Of a stretch of 64,000 nt of DNA, positions 7,488 through 16,285 are shown piece after piece. Location: the NCBI GenBank assembly GCA_036496285.1, contig DASXLI010000077.1, forward strand, positions 1 through 64,000, written 5' to 3'. Each line of letters starts with the position of its first letter. The stretch's first letter is position 1. The notes beneath the pieces are model-generated. The model saw only the letters and a list, made by a program, of their open reading frames with translations. It did no database searches and had not been told where the DNA came from. The position numbers and the translations under genes are program-made. Source of the stretch: DP-19 sp036496285. Its GTDB lineage: Bacteria > Desulfobacterota > Binatia > UTPRO1.

Positions 7488-8681
7488 TCAGGCCGAGCGG
7501 GCCGCGGGCTGCAGACCGGCGGCGCGCCGCAGATCGTCGGCGCGATCGGTCTTCTCCCAGGGGAAGAGCCCGTCCTTGGCGCGGCGGCCGAAGTGGCCGT
7601 AGGCCGCGGTGGCCCGGTAGATCGGCCGCTTCAGATCGAGCGTCTTGATGAGGCTCGCCGGACGGAAGTCGAAGTTCTCGCGCAGCAGCGTCGCGATCTT
7701 CCCCTCGTCCATGACGCCGGTGCCGAACGTGTCGATGAGCACCGAGAGCGGCTCGGCGAGGCCGATCGCGTAGGCGAGCTGCACCTCGCAACGCGAGGCG
7801 AGCCCTGCGGCGACGACGTTCTTCGCGACGTAGCGCGCCATGTACGCGGCGCTGCGATCGACCTTCGAGGGATCCTTGCCCGAGAACGCGCCGCCGCCGT
7901 GCCGGCCGTAACCGCCATAGGAGTCGACGATGATCTTGCGGCCGGTGAGGCCGCAGTCGCCCATCGGACCGCCGACGACGAAGCGGCCGGTCGGATTCAC
8001 GTGGTACTTGGTCTTGGCGTCGAGGTACTGCGCCGGGATCACCTTCTTGATCAGCTCCTCGGTGATCGCTTCGCACAGCTTGGCGTGCGCGACGTCGGGC
8101 GAGTGCTGCGTGGAGACGACGACCGAGTCGATGCGGACCGGGCGACCGTCGCGGTACTGCACCGTCACCTGCGACTTGGCGTCGGGACGGAGGAAGTCCA
8201 TCTTGTTGGATTTGCGGATCGCCGCCAGGCGCTCGACGAGCTGGTGGGCCATGTGGATCGGGAACGGCATCAGATCCTCGGTCTCGTCGCACGCGTAACC
8301 GAACATCAGACCCTGATCGCCCGCGCCCTGCTCCTTGTGGAGGCCCTCACCTTCGGTCACGCCCTGCGAGATGTCCGGCGACTGGCGGTCGACCGCGATC
8401 AGCACCGCGCAGGTGTCGGCGTCGAAGCCCATGTCGGAGGAGGTGTAGCCGATCTCGCGGACGGTCTGCCGCACGATGTCGGCATACGGCACGACCGCGT
8501 CCGAGGTGATCTCGCCCGCGACGATCGCCATGCCCGTCTTCACCAGGCTCTCGCACGCGACGCGGCAGTTCGGATCCTTCGCGATCAGGGCGTCGAGGAT
8601 GGAGTCCGAAATCGCGTCGCACATCTTGTCGGGATGACCCTCCGACACCGACTCGGACGTAAAGAGGAAATCTTTCAGCAT
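7488..8681 (-). CDS. metK: S-adenosylmethionine synthetase
   Basis: Methionine adenosyltransferase (397 aa) making SAM from ATP and methionine in the cytosol. It begins MLKDFLFTSESVSEGHPDK, with ATP-site GHPDK, later GAGDQGLMFGYA and GGGAFSGKDPSKVDRSAAY. The ATG at 8681 has GGGAGG (8689-8694) 7 nt upstream and a clear promoter. It supplies the methyl donor used by the many methyltransferases in this window. It follows the HPr gene but has its own promoter. Confidence 0.97.
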   Translation of the reverse strand: MLKDFLFTSESVSEGHPDKMCDAISDSILDALIAKDPNCRVACESLVKTGMAIVAGEITSDAVVPYADIVRQTVREIGYTSSDMGFDADTCAVLIAVDRQSPDISQGVTEGEGLHKEQGAGDQGLMFGYACDETEDLMPFPIHMAHQLVERLAAIRKSNKMDFLRPDAKSQVTVQYRDGRPVRIDSVVVSTQHSPDVAHAKLCEAITEELIKKVIPAQYLDAKTKYHVNPTGRFVVGGPMGDCGLTGRKIIVDSYGGYGRHGGGAFSGKDPSKVDRSAAYMARYVAKNVVAAGLASRCEVQLAYAIGLAEPLSVLIDTFGTGVMDEGKIATLLRENFDFRPASLIKTLDLKRPIYRATAAYGHFGRRAKDGLFPWEKTDRADDLRRAAGLQPAARSA

Positions 8682-8732
8682 TGAGCTACCTCCCGGGCGG
8701 GATTGTACGGCAAAGGGGATTTTGAGTCCGAA

Positions 8733-8762
8733 GTTATATCGATACCCGTCGCAGAGCGTCAA
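8733..8762 (-). promoter_or_regulatory. metK promoter
   Basis: Minus-strand TTGACG (8757-8762) and TATAAC (8733-8738) with an 18-bp spacer match 5/6 at both boxes. The predicted leader is only about 45 nt, which leaves no room for a SAM riboswitch. Confidence 0.55.
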
Positions 8763-8814
8763 GGCGAGATCAGGCCCCGGCGCCGCTATAGGGGACCCCC
8801 GGCGTAAGGCGCTC

Positions 8815-9111
8815 CTACGAGCCCTCGTGGAACTTCTGCGCGATCAGCTCGGCGATGGCGTCGATTGCCTGCTCGGCATCGGGGCCGGACGCGGTGAGCA
8901 TGAGCGGTGTGCCCTCCGCGGCGGCGAGCATCATGAGGCCGAGGATGCTCTTGCCCGAGACCGACTCGTCGCCGTTCGCAACGGTGACCTCGGCCGCGAA
9001 GCGATTGGTGGTCTCGACGAAACGGGCCGCGGCGCGCGCGTGCAGGCCGAGCCGATTCACGATCTCGACCCGCGCGCGGATCGTGCCGTCGGGAAGGCGC
9101 TCCTTCTCCAT
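8815..9111 (-). CDS. ptsH: HPr-like phosphocarrier protein
   Basis: A 98-aa HPr-fold protein of the PTS. The phosphoryl-accepting His24 lies in RLGLHARAAARF, and the HprK-target serine Ser55 in SGKSILGLMML. It therefore can be modified both by enzyme I (His) and by the HPr kinase encoded three genes upstream (Ser). It overlaps the EIIA gene (TGATG). ptsI normally follows ptsH but is absent here; metK follows instead. Confidence 0.92.
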   Translation of the reverse strand: MEKERLPDGTIRARVEIVNRLGLHARAAARFVETTNRFAAEVTVANGDESVSGKSILGLMMLAAAEGTPLMLTASGPDAEQAIDAIAELIAQKFHEGS

Positions 9112-9542
9112 CAGCCGTTCCGCTTGGAGATCCGCCCGGGCGAGACCGGAGTCCCGGCCCCGGCGCGCAGGATGTGATCGCGGCCGTACTGCACCACGAA
9201 CTCCGCGAGCTCCTCGAGCGCCATCGCGTGCCGCGCCGAGATTGCCTTCAACAGGATCGGAAGGTTCACGCCGGTCACGACCTGCAGGTTGGCGTGACGG
9301 GCGAGCGCGATGCTGACGTTGGTGGCGGAGTCGCCGAACATGTCGGTGAGGATGATGGCGCCCTGCCCGTCGTCGACCGACGCGGCGGCCGTGGCGATGC
9401 GCTCCTTCAGGCTCTCGAGCGTGTCGTCGGCGGCCGCGCCCACGGCAACCATGCCCGGCACGGAATGGCCGAGCACGCTCTCGACGCTCCGCAAGACGGC
9501 GGGCGCAAGCGCCCCATGGCCGACGAGGACGATGCCGATCAT
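9111..9542 (-). CDS. PTS mannose-family EIIA component
   Basis: A 143-aa EIIA-man domain: MIGIVLVGHGALAPAVL with phospho-acceptor His9, then AIILTDMFGDSATNVSIAL. No EIIB, EIIC or EIID is in the window, so a signalling role is more likely than sugar import, as in other Gram-negatives that keep this gene beside rapZ and hprK. It sits between rapZ and ptsH in the operon. Confidence 0.88.
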   Translation of the reverse strand: MIGIVLVGHGALAPAVLRSVESVLGHSVPGMVAVGAAADDTLESLKERIATAAASVDDGQGAIILTDMFGDSATNVSIALARHANLQVVTGVNLPILLKAISARHAMALEELAEFVVQYGRDHILRAGAGTPVSPGRISKRNG

Positions 9543-9555
9543 CGCCGCGTCCGCC

Positions 9556-10431
9556 TCATGGACGAGCCGCGTCCCGGTGCTGGACCTGCACGGGATAGCC
9601 CTGGCCGCCCAGGCGTCGCCCGAGCTCCCCGACGATCGCGACCGATCGATGGCGGCCGCCAGTGCAGCCGACGCCGATCGTGAGATAGCGCTTTCCCTCG
9701 CGCTCGTAGAGCGGGAGCGTGAAGTCGAGCAGGCCCATCAGGCGCTCGAGGAAGCGCTCGGTCTCGGGGCGCTGCAGCACGTACTCCGCAACCGCGGGCA
9801 CCGTGCCGTCGAGCGCCCGCAGCTCGTCGACGAAGAAGGGATTGGGCAGGAACCGCACGTCGAGGATCATGTCGGTATCGGACGGCAAGCCATATTTGTA
9901 GCCGAACGACACGAGAAACACCCGCATCGCCTCCTCGCCGCCGGTGACGACGCCGAGCAGGTTGCGCAGCTCGTCGCGCAGCTGGTGCACCGTGTAGGCC
10001 GAGGTGTCGATGATGCGGTCGGCCATCTCCTTCAGGCCGGCGAGCTTCTCGCGCTCGCGCTGGATGCCGGCGGCAACGTTGGTGCCCTCGGCGAGCGGGT
10101 GCGGCCGGCGGGTCTCGCTGAAGCGGCGGACGAGCACGTCATCGGCGGCGTCGACATAGAGGATCTCGATGTTGTGGCCGGCGCGGCGGATGTCCGCGAG
10201 CACTGCCGGGTAGTCGGCGAGGAAGGCGCGCTCCCGGAGATCGATCCCGAGCGCGACCCGGCTGATCTCCTCCTCGGAGTTCTGGCAGAGCTCGATGAAC
10301 TTGGGCGTCAGCACGACCGGGAGGTTGTCGATGCAGTAGAAGCCGAGATCCTCGAGGACGCGGATCGCCGTGCTCTTCCCGGAGCCGGAGAGGCCGGTCA
10401 CGATGACGACCTGGAGGGCCGTGCCGCTCAC
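9556..10431 (-). CDS. rapZ: RapZ, nucleotide-binding RNase adapter protein
   Basis: A 291-aa protein with a P-loop (GLSGSGKS, residues 13-20) in an N-terminal kinase-like domain, and a C-terminal domain with GVGCTGGRHRSVAIVGELG. In enterobacteria RapZ delivers a small RNA to RNase E to control glucosamine-6-phosphate synthase; in other lineages the partner is unknown. Its ATG overlaps the hprK stop. The rapZ-EIIA-ptsH order is conserved in PTS-Ntr clusters. Confidence 0.93.
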   Translation of the reverse strand: MSGTALQVVIVTGLSGSGKSTAIRVLEDLGFYCIDNLPVVLTPKFIELCQNSEEEISRVALGIDLRERAFLADYPAVLADIRRAGHNIEILYVDAADDVLVRRFSETRRPHPLAEGTNVAAGIQREREKLAGLKEMADRIIDTSAYTVHQLRDELRNLLGVVTGGEEAMRVFLVSFGYKYGLPSDTDMILDVRFLPNPFFVDELRALDGTVPAVAEYVLQRPETERFLERLMGLLDFTLPLYEREGKRYLTIGVGCTGGRHRSVAIVGELGRRLGGQGYPVQVQHRDAARP

Positions 10432-11459
10432 GGACGGCCCCTGCGCACCTGCTCGCGCGGCAGGGTCGCGGCCGGCCCGGCCGGCGGCGCACCGGCCGTG
10501 GAGGTGCCACGCTCCGCGACGAACGCGACGCTTCGGCGGCGCGCGATCTCGTCATCGAGCCGCGCGGCGAACTCGCGCGCGGTGTGCCGGCCGAGGCCCT
10601 TCAGCACGTGGTTACGGGCCGCGACCTCGATGATGGTGGCGATGCTGCGCCCGGGACGGATCGGGATACGCACCATGGCGAGCGTGACGCCGAGGATGTC
10701 GTGCGTACCGTCCTCGAGACCGAGGCGATCGGGGCCGTCCTCGGCCGTCCACTCGATCATCTCGGCGACGAGCTGGACGTCCTTCTCGCGCAGCGTCGCG
10801 AGGATGCCGAAGAGGTCCTGCACGTTGATGATGCCGAGGCCGCGGATCTCCATGTGGTGGCGGATGAGCTCGGCACCGCAGCCGACGACCTTGCCGGCCG
10901 CCGTGCGGCGCACCTCGACAACGTCGTCCGCAACCAAGCGATGTCCGCGCGACACGAGATCGAGCGCCGCCTCGCTCTTGCCGATGCCGCTCTTGCCGAA
11001 GAGCAGCACGCCGAGGCCGTGCACCTCGACGAGGGTGCCGTGCAGCATCGCATGCTGCGCCAGGCGCTCCTCGAGCCACGCGGTCAGCTTGCGGATGAAC
11101 TCCGAGCTGCTGAGCGAGGTGCCGATCAGCGGCACGTCGCGCAGCGCCGCGATCTCGACGAAGTAGTCCGGCGGCGCCACGCCGTTGGTGACGACGAAGC
11201 AGGCGATGCGCTCCGCACAGACGCGCTCCACGGCCTGGCGCGCCTCGCCGGGTTGCAGCGTCCGGAGATACCCGAGCTCGGTGTTACCGATGACCTGGAC
11301 CCGCTCCGGGTGGATCATCGGCAGGTAGCCGGCGAGGGCGAGCCCCGGCTTCTGGATGCGTGGCACGCTGATCGTGTTGCCGAGGGCGCCCTTCCCGGCC
11401 AGGACGGTCAGGCCCCAGGGCTCGCCGCGCGCCCCGAGCAGCTCCGCGATCGTGACCAC
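10428..11459 (-). CDS. hprK: HPr kinase/phosphorylase
   Basis: Bifunctional serine kinase/phosphorylase acting on HPr (343 aa). The N-terminal HprK_N domain covers about residues 1-130. The C-terminal domain has the preceding His in EVHGLGVLLF, the P-loop GKSGIGKS (155-162), HRLVADDVVEV and the HprK signature EIRGLGIINVQDLFG. The start is a GTG at 11459 directly after in-frame stops. The coexistence of HprK with a Gram-negative PTS-Ntr set is typical of deltaproteobacterial-grade genomes. Confidence 0.94.
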   Translation of the reverse strand: MVTIAELLGARGEPWGLTVLAGKGALGNTISVPRIQKPGLALAGYLPMIHPERVQVIGNTELGYLRTLQPGEARQAVERVCAERIACFVVTNGVAPPDYFVEIAALRDVPLIGTSLSSSEFIRKLTAWLEERLAQHAMLHGTLVEVHGLGVLLFGKSGIGKSEAALDLVSRGHRLVADDVVEVRRTAAGKVVGCGAELIRHHMEIRGLGIINVQDLFGILATLREKDVQLVAEMIEWTAEDGPDRLGLEDGTHDILGVTLAMVRIPIRPGRSIATIIEVAARNHVLKGLGRHTAREFAARLDDEIARRRSVAFVAERGTSTAGAPPAGPAATLPREQVRRGRP

Positions 11460-11513
11460 GAGGCTAGTCTAGCATGCGGCAGACGGCCGTGCGCGCGTCG
11501 TATCCACGAGGAG

Positions 11514-11975
11514 TCAGTACTTGTCGTCCTCTTCGCGGATCGTCGTGAAGAGGGCGTCCGGCCCCTCCACCTCGAGAAGGCGAGTGCGGAAATCGCGGTC
11601 TTTCAGCAGGCGCGAGATGCGCGCCAGCGCCTTCAGGTGCGCTCCCGCCGAGTCCTCGGGCGCGACCAGCAGGAAGAAGAGACGCGTCGGACCGCCGTCG
11701 AGCGAGTCGAACTCCACGCCCTTCAGGCTGCGGCCGAACACCGCGACGACGTTGGAGAGGCCGGGCATCTTGCCGTGCGGGATGGCGATGCCCTCGCCGA
11801 TCGCCGTCGAGCCGAGCTCCTCGCGCTCGTGCAGCACGTCGATGAGCCGCTCCCGGTCGATCGTGGGATGGCGCTTCGCCACCAGCCCCGCCAGCTCCTC
11901 CAGGGCGTCGCTCTTCGACGTGGCGCGCATGTCGGCCACGATTGCGCCCGGTTCGAGGATCTCGGTGATTTTCAT
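11514..11975 (-). CDS. ptsN: PTS-Ntr EIIA protein
   Basis: A 153-aa EIIA-Ntr/fructose-type domain with the phospho-acceptor His67 in GIAIPHGKMPGLSN. PtsN is a regulator rather than a transporter part; it affects potassium transport, nitrogen status and sigma-54-linked functions in studied bacteria. It lies directly downstream of hpf, as in the classic rpoN-hpf-ptsN-rapZ cluster. Confidence 0.92.
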   Translation of the reverse strand: MKITEILEPGAIVADMRATSKSDALEELAGLVAKRHPTIDRERLIDVLHEREELGSTAIGEGIAIPHGKMPGLSNVVAVFGRSLKGVEFDSLDGGPTRLFFLLVAPEDSAGAHLKALARISRLLKDRDFRTRLLEVEGPDALFTTIREEDDKY

Positions 11976-12020
11976 CGTCCCGCCGTCGCTATACCCGACC
12001 CGGAGGTGCGGGGCAAAAAG

Positions 12021-12608
12021 TCAGCTCTGGTCAGGAGCGATCAGACCGTAGTTGCCATCCTTCCGGCGGTAGACCACCGACAGCGTGTCGGTCTCGGCAT
12101 TGCGGAAGACGAAGAACTCGTTGCTCATGAGGTCCATCTGCATGACGGCTTCCTCGACCGACATGGGCTTCACCGGGAGCCGCGTCGTCTTGATGACGTC
12201 GGGCCCGTTGCGGCGGTTGAAGCTCTCCGCGCGGATGACGTCCATGCGGAGGCCCGCGCCGCCCGGCTCGATCGGCGGCGCCGGCAGCTCCGTCCTCCGA
12301 CGTGAGACCGGTGCCGGCACCTTGTGGCTCTTCAGCTTGCTCGTGTGCTTCTTCGCCTGCTGCTCGAGCCTGGCGGCGGCGGCGTCGATCGCCGAGTAGA
12401 GATCGGTCGTCTCCTCCTTGCAGCTGAAGGTCGTCCGGTCGGCGTTGAGCGTGATCTCGGCGGAGTGCCGCCGCTTGGTGACCGAGAGCACCACGTGGGC
12501 GTCGATCGGCCGGTGCAGATACTTGGCGATGCGCTCCACACGCCGCTCCGCGTGCTGCCGCAACGCCTCCGTCGCCTCGATGTGCCGAAACGTCACGCTG
12601 ACTTCCAT
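12021..12608 (-). CDS. hpf: Long-form ribosome hibernation promoting factor
   Basis: A 195-aa HPF. The N-terminal S30AE domain (1-100; MEVSVTFRHIEATEALRQHA) binds the 30S decoding centre. The C-terminal S30AE_C domain (about 140-195; KPMSVEEAVMQMDLMSNEFFVFRN) drives 70S dimerisation. Having both domains marks the long form that makes 100S ribosomes. The ATG at 12608 is chosen over an upstream frame extension because GGAGG (12616-12620) lies 7 nt ahead. Confidence 0.93.
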   Translation of the reverse strand: MEVSVTFRHIEATEALRQHAERRVERIAKYLHRPIDAHVVLSVTKRRHSAEITLNADRTTFSCKEETTDLYSAIDAAAARLEQQAKKHTSKLKSHKVPAPVSRRRTELPAPPIEPGGAGLRMDVIRAESFNRRNGPDVIKTTRLPVKPMSVEEAVMQMDLMSNEFFVFRNAETDTLSVVYRRKDGNYGLIAPDQS

Positions 12609-12725
12609 TCGTCCACCTCCGTCCACGGGGCGCGCGCCTCCGAAGGGCGCGACGGGATCAATATAGCCGTGCCCTCCGCGATATTCACGCGGCGGTGGGG
12701 GGCGGCGAATCGGCGCCGGGCTCGC

Positions 12726-12881
12726 TCAGTCAGCGGTGGCGTCGGTGCCGGCGCCGTCGCCGGCCTCGCCCGGCGGCAGGCTGGCCGTCGTGGCAGGACC
12801 GTCGGCGCCGAGGTTCGTCGTGGCCTCCATGAGGGCCAGCACGAACGCCTCGACGGCGGGCCGTGGCTTGATGCGATCCAC
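12726..12881 (-). CDS. Possible small protein, 51 aa
   Basis: An open frame from the GTG at 12881 encodes 51 residues beginning VDRIKPRPAVEAFVLALMEA and ending in a Gly/Ala/Asp/Thr-rich tail. Codon third positions are strongly G/C as in real genes here. It fills an otherwise empty 322-bp gap between hpf and the cysteine synthase gene on the same strand. There is no obvious ribosome site and no family match that I recognise. It could be non-coding. Confidence 0.3.
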   Translation of the reverse strand: MDRIKPRPAVEAFVLALMEATTNLGADGPATTASLPPGEAGDGAGTDATAD

Positions 12882-12930
12882 GCGCCGACTTCGCCGCACC
12901 CGCCGACCTGAGTCAACGCGGGCGGCTCGC

Positions 12931-13932
12931 TCAGGCGAGCCACTCGGGGACCGGCAGGCCTTGTGCGCGCAGGAACGCGGGATTGAAGAGCTTCGACTGA
13001 TATCGCGTGCCGTAGTCGGCGAGCACGGTCACGATCGTATGGCCGGGCCCGAGCCCGCGCGCGAGACGGATCGCGCCGGCGACGTTGATCCCGCTCGAGC
13101 CGCCGAGACAGAGCCCCTCGTCCTTCAGCAGCGCGAAGAGGACCAGGAGCGCCTCCGCATCGGGGATCTGGAAGGCGTCGTCGACGGCGACGCCTTCGAG
13201 GTTCTTCGTGATCCGTCCCTGGCCGATGCCCTCGGTGATGGAGCTGCCCTCCGCCTTCAGCTCGCCGTCCTTGAAGTAGTGGTACATGGCGGCGCCCATC
13301 GGATCGGCGACGGCGACGACGACGCTCGGCCGTTGCTGCTTCAAGTAGCTGGACACGCCAGCGAGCGTGCCGCCGGTGCCGATCGCGCAGACGAAGGCGT
13401 CGACCCGGCCGTCGGTCTGCCGCCAGATCTCGGGACCGGTCGTGCGGTAGTGGGCATCGCGGTTCGCGAGATTGTCCCACTGGTTCGCGTAGAGGACGCC
13501 CGCCGGCTCGGTCTTCGCGAGCTCGTCGGCGAGTCGCGCGGCGACGTGCACGTAGTTTTCGGGATCGCGGTACGGCACGGCCGGCACCTCGCGCAGCCGT
13601 GCGCCGCACATCCGCAGCGTGTCCTTCTTCTCCTGGCTCTGGGTCTCGGGGATGACGATCAAGGTCCGGTAGCCGCGCGCGTTGCCGACGAGGGTGAGCC
13701 CGATGCCGGTGTTGCCGGCGGTTCCCTCGACGATGAGGCCTCCGGGCTCGAGCTGCCCCGCGTCCTCGGCCGCACGGATGATCGAGAGCGCGGCGCGATC
13801 CTTCACGGATCCGCCCGGGTTCAGGAACTCGGCCTTGCCGAGGATCGTGCAGCCGGTGGCCTCGGAGGCTGCGCGCAGCCTGATGAGCGGTGTATTGCCG
13901 ATGGCACCCGGCAGGCCGTCGCGCGTGTCCAT
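12931..13932 (-). CDS. Cysteine synthase family protein (PLP-dependent)
   Basis: A fold-type II PLP enzyme of 333 aa. The Schiff-base lysine is Lys44 in FLNPGGSVKDRAAL, the substrate loop is EGTAGNTGIG, and the phosphate-binding loop is IGTGGTLAG. This is the O-acetylserine sulfhydrylase / cystathionine beta-synthase branch. The TAGNTG loop (instead of TSGNTG) is seen in CysK-like enzymes of uncertain specificity. It interrupts the usual rpoN-hpf junction and follows the secreted phosphatase gene with an 11-bp gap. Cysteine would also feed the egtB reaction, but no link is shown. Confidence 0.88.
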   Translation of the reverse strand: MDTRDGLPGAIGNTPLIRLRAASEATGCTILGKAEFLNPGGSVKDRAALSIIRAAEDAGQLEPGGLIVEGTAGNTGIGLTLVGNARGYRTLIVIPETQSQEKKDTLRMCGARLREVPAVPYRDPENYVHVAARLADELAKTEPAGVLYANQWDNLANRDAHYRTTGPEIWRQTDGRVDAFVCAIGTGGTLAGVSSYLKQQRPSVVVAVADPMGAAMYHYFKDGELKAEGSSITEGIGQGRITKNLEGVAVDDAFQIPDAEALLVLFALLKDEGLCLGGSSGINVAGAIRLARGLGPGHTIVTVLADYGTRYQSKLFNPAFLRAQGLPVPEWLA

Positions 13933-13943
13933 GGTCGTCGGGG

Positions 13944-14714
13944 CTATGGCTTGAAGTAGAACGGGTTCGGCAGCTTGAAGCCGGTGTCCTCGTGCCCGCC
14001 GGCGAGGTCGGAGTACTGATCGCCGACGCTCGCGATGATGCGGAAGCCCTGCTGCTCGATGGCTGTGCGGGCGCCGCTCTTGTACTCCACGTTCGACAGG
14101 ATCGAGTCATCGGGCTTGAGGATCAGCTGCGTCCAGTCCGAGTATCCCTCGCGCTGCAGGTTCGACGTCGTATGATCGCGCGTGTTCTCGCGACGCTCGC
14201 TGACGAAGAACACCGCGACGCCTTTGGCCTTGGCCAGGTTGAACAGGTCGAGGGTCGGCTGGATGGCGACGCCGATCTCGTTCGTCGCCTCGCCTTGCGA
14301 GTGCGTGCCGAACGTGAAGTCGTCGGCGTCGATCGCCGAGTAGTTCGAGAGCGCGGTCTCGTCGACGTCGAGCACGAGCGCGCGCTTCCTGCCGGCCTTG
14401 CGGGCGACGTACGTGGCGGCGAGGTCGTCGATCTGGGCGATCTCGGTCTCGTACGCCCCGAGGTCGTGAAAGCTCCGCAGCGCGTTCTCCCAGTCGCCCG
14501 CGCTGTACGATACCTGTGAGCCGAGAACGGGCAGACCGCCGCCGCCGTCGAAAAGCTGCACCACGCGCGTGCGGTCGGGCTTGGTCTGGCTGAGCTTGAT
14601 GACCACCGGCGACGGCGGCGGCACCGCCGTCGCGGGCGGCGATGGCGTCGCCGCGGTCGCACTCGCGACGGCAGCGACGAGGACGGACGCCACGATGAGC
14701 GACGATCTGGGCAT
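13944..14714 (-). CDS. Secreted HAD-family acid phosphatase
   Basis: A 256-aa protein with a signal peptide (residues 1-22, MPRSSLIVASVLVAAVASATA). It has the HAD subfamily IIIB motif I LVLDVDETALSNY (Asp116, Asp118), then GVAVFFVSERREN and a C-terminal IIASVGDQYSDLAGG. The family comprises class B / lipoprotein e(P4)-like acid phosphatases acting in the periplasm on phosphomonoesters. There is no lipobox, so it is soluble or released. A GGGGGAGGT ribosome site is at 14719-14727. It sits directly downstream of rpoN in the main operon, an unusual insertion. Confidence 0.85.
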   Translation of the reverse strand: MPRSSLIVASVLVAAVASATAATPSPPATAVPPPSPVVIKLSQTKPDRTRVVQLFDGGGGLPVLGSQVSYSAGDWENALRSFHDLGAYETEIAQIDDLAATYVARKAGRKRALVLDVDETALSNYSAIDADDFTFGTHSQGEATNEIGVAIQPTLDLFNLAKAKGVAVFFVSERRENTRDHTTSNLQREGYSDWTQLILKPDDSILSNVEYKSGARTAIEQQGFRIIASVGDQYSDLAGGHEDTGFKLPNPFYFKP

Positions 14715-14800
14715 GGGAACCTCCCCCGGCCGCACGATAGTCGCGCCGCCCCCGTGCCACAATCCCGCTGGAGGGGTGGACGTACGGCGGGAGCGCGTGC

Positions 14801-16282
14801 TCAGGTCCCGAAGAACTGCTTGCGCTTCGACGACGGCAGGATGCCCATCAGCTCGCGGTACTTCGCAACCGTGCGCCGCGCGATGTCGATGTTGTCCTTG
14901 GCGAGACGCTCGGCGATGCACTGATCGCTGAACGGCCGCTTGGGATCCTCGCTGGTGATCATCTCGCGGATCTTCTTGCGCACGCTCTCGGCGGAGACGT
15001 CCTCGCCGTCGGAGCTGCGCAGGCTCGAGGTGAAGAAGTACTTGAGCTCGAAGATGCCCTGCGGCGTGTGCGCGTACTTGTTGGCGGTGGCGCGGCTGAC
15101 GGTCGACTCGTGCATGCCGATGTCGTTCGCCACGTCTTTCAGCACGAGCGGCCGCAGATGCGAGACGCCGTGCTCGAGGAACTCGCGCTGGAACTTGATG
15201 ATCGACTGCGTGACCATGTAGAGCGTGCGCTGCCGCTGGTGGATGCTCTTGATGAGCCACGCCGCGGCCCGCATCTTGTCCTGGATGTAGCCCTTCGCCT
15301 CGGACGTCTCCGACTGGCCGAGCACACGGCGATAGAACTGGCTGACGCGCAGGCGCGGCAGGCCCTCGTCGTTCAGCGTGACGACGAACTCGTCGCCGAC
15401 CTTCTGGATGTAGACGTCCGGCGTGATGTAGCGGATGTCGCCGTCGCCGTAGTCGCGCCCGGGCTTCGGCTCGAGCGTCGCGATCTCCTTCGCGGCGTCG
15501 GCGATGTCCGTCATGCTCACCTTGAGCTCACGGGCGAGCTTGTCGAAGCGTCGGCCTTCGAGGCCCGAGATGTGGTCGCGCACGAGCGTCGCGGCGAGCG
15601 AGTCGCCGAGCCCCTTCTGCGTGAGCTGGATCAGCAGGCACTCCGAGAGCGAGCGGGCGGCGACGCCGGGGGGATCGAAGCACTGCAGGCGGCGGAGCAC
15701 GCTCTCGGTTTCCTCGAGGTCCGCGCCCGCCATGAACGCGACCTCCTCGAGCGCGCAGCGCAGGTAGCCGTCCGCGTCGAGGTTGGCGATGATGACACCG
15801 CCGATCGCCTGCTCGGCGTCGGCGAGGTCGGAGAGACGGAGCTGCCAGGTGAGGTGATCGACCAGCGAGTTCGTGCGGACGAGCGTGTTCTCGAGCGCCG
15901 GGCGCTTGTCGTCGTCCTGCTCCCCGCCGCTGCCGGCCGGAGCGCCGTGGAAATCGTTGCCGTAGTTCTCGGCGTAGTCCTTCCAGTCGATCTCGCCGAG
16001 CCCGCTCGCCGCCGCCATCTCCTGCGCCGGCTCCGCCTCCGGCTGCCACTCGTCGGTCGCCGCGGGGGTCTGGCCGTCGACCGTCGGGACCTCGGTCTCG
16101 AGCTTCGGCTCCTCGACCGACGACTCCGCCTCCTCGAGGATCGGGTTCTGCGCCATCTCGTCGACGATCATCGCCTCCAGCTCCATGCGGCCGACCTGGA
16201 GGATCTTGATCGCCATGCGCAGCTGGGGCGTCATCACCAGCTGCTGGCTCAACTTCTGGTAGAGCTTGTGCTCGAGTGCCAT
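14801..16282 (-). CDS. rpoN: RNA polymerase sigma-54 factor
   Basis: A 493-aa sigma-54. Region I, rich in Gln and Leu, is at residues 10-50 (LSQQLVMTPQLRMAIKILQV, ending NPILEE). An acidic linker follows, then the core-binding domain, a helix-turn-helix near HESTVSRATANKYAH and the RpoN box ARRTVAKYREL near the C-terminus. It recognises GG-N10-GC promoters and needs AAA+ activators. It follows lptB by only 3 bp, as is common. Confidence 0.97.
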   Translation of the reverse strand: MALEHKLYQKLSQQLVMTPQLRMAIKILQVGRMELEAMIVDEMAQNPILEEAESSVEEPKLETEVPTVDGQTPAATDEWQPEAEPAQEMAAASGLGEIDWKDYAENYGNDFHGAPAGSGGEQDDDKRPALENTLVRTNSLVDHLTWQLRLSDLADAEQAIGGVIIANLDADGYLRCALEEVAFMAGADLEETESVLRRLQCFDPPGVAARSLSECLLIQLTQKGLGDSLAATLVRDHISGLEGRRFDKLARELKVSMTDIADAAKEIATLEPKPGRDYGDGDIRYITPDVYIQKVGDEFVVTLNDEGLPRLRVSQFYRRVLGQSETSEAKGYIQDKMRAAAWLIKSIHQRQRTLYMVTQSIIKFQREFLEHGVSHLRPLVLKDVANDIGMHESTVSRATANKYAHTPQGIFELKYFFTSSLRSSDGEDVSAESVRKKIREMITSEDPKRPFSDQCIAERLAKDNIDIARRTVAKYRELMGILPSSKRKQFFGT

Positions 16283-16285
16283 CGT

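Noticed and set aside
8682..8814. SAM riboswitch ahead of metK
   Set aside because: The promoter leaves only about 45 nt of leader, and no SAM-box fold is visible.
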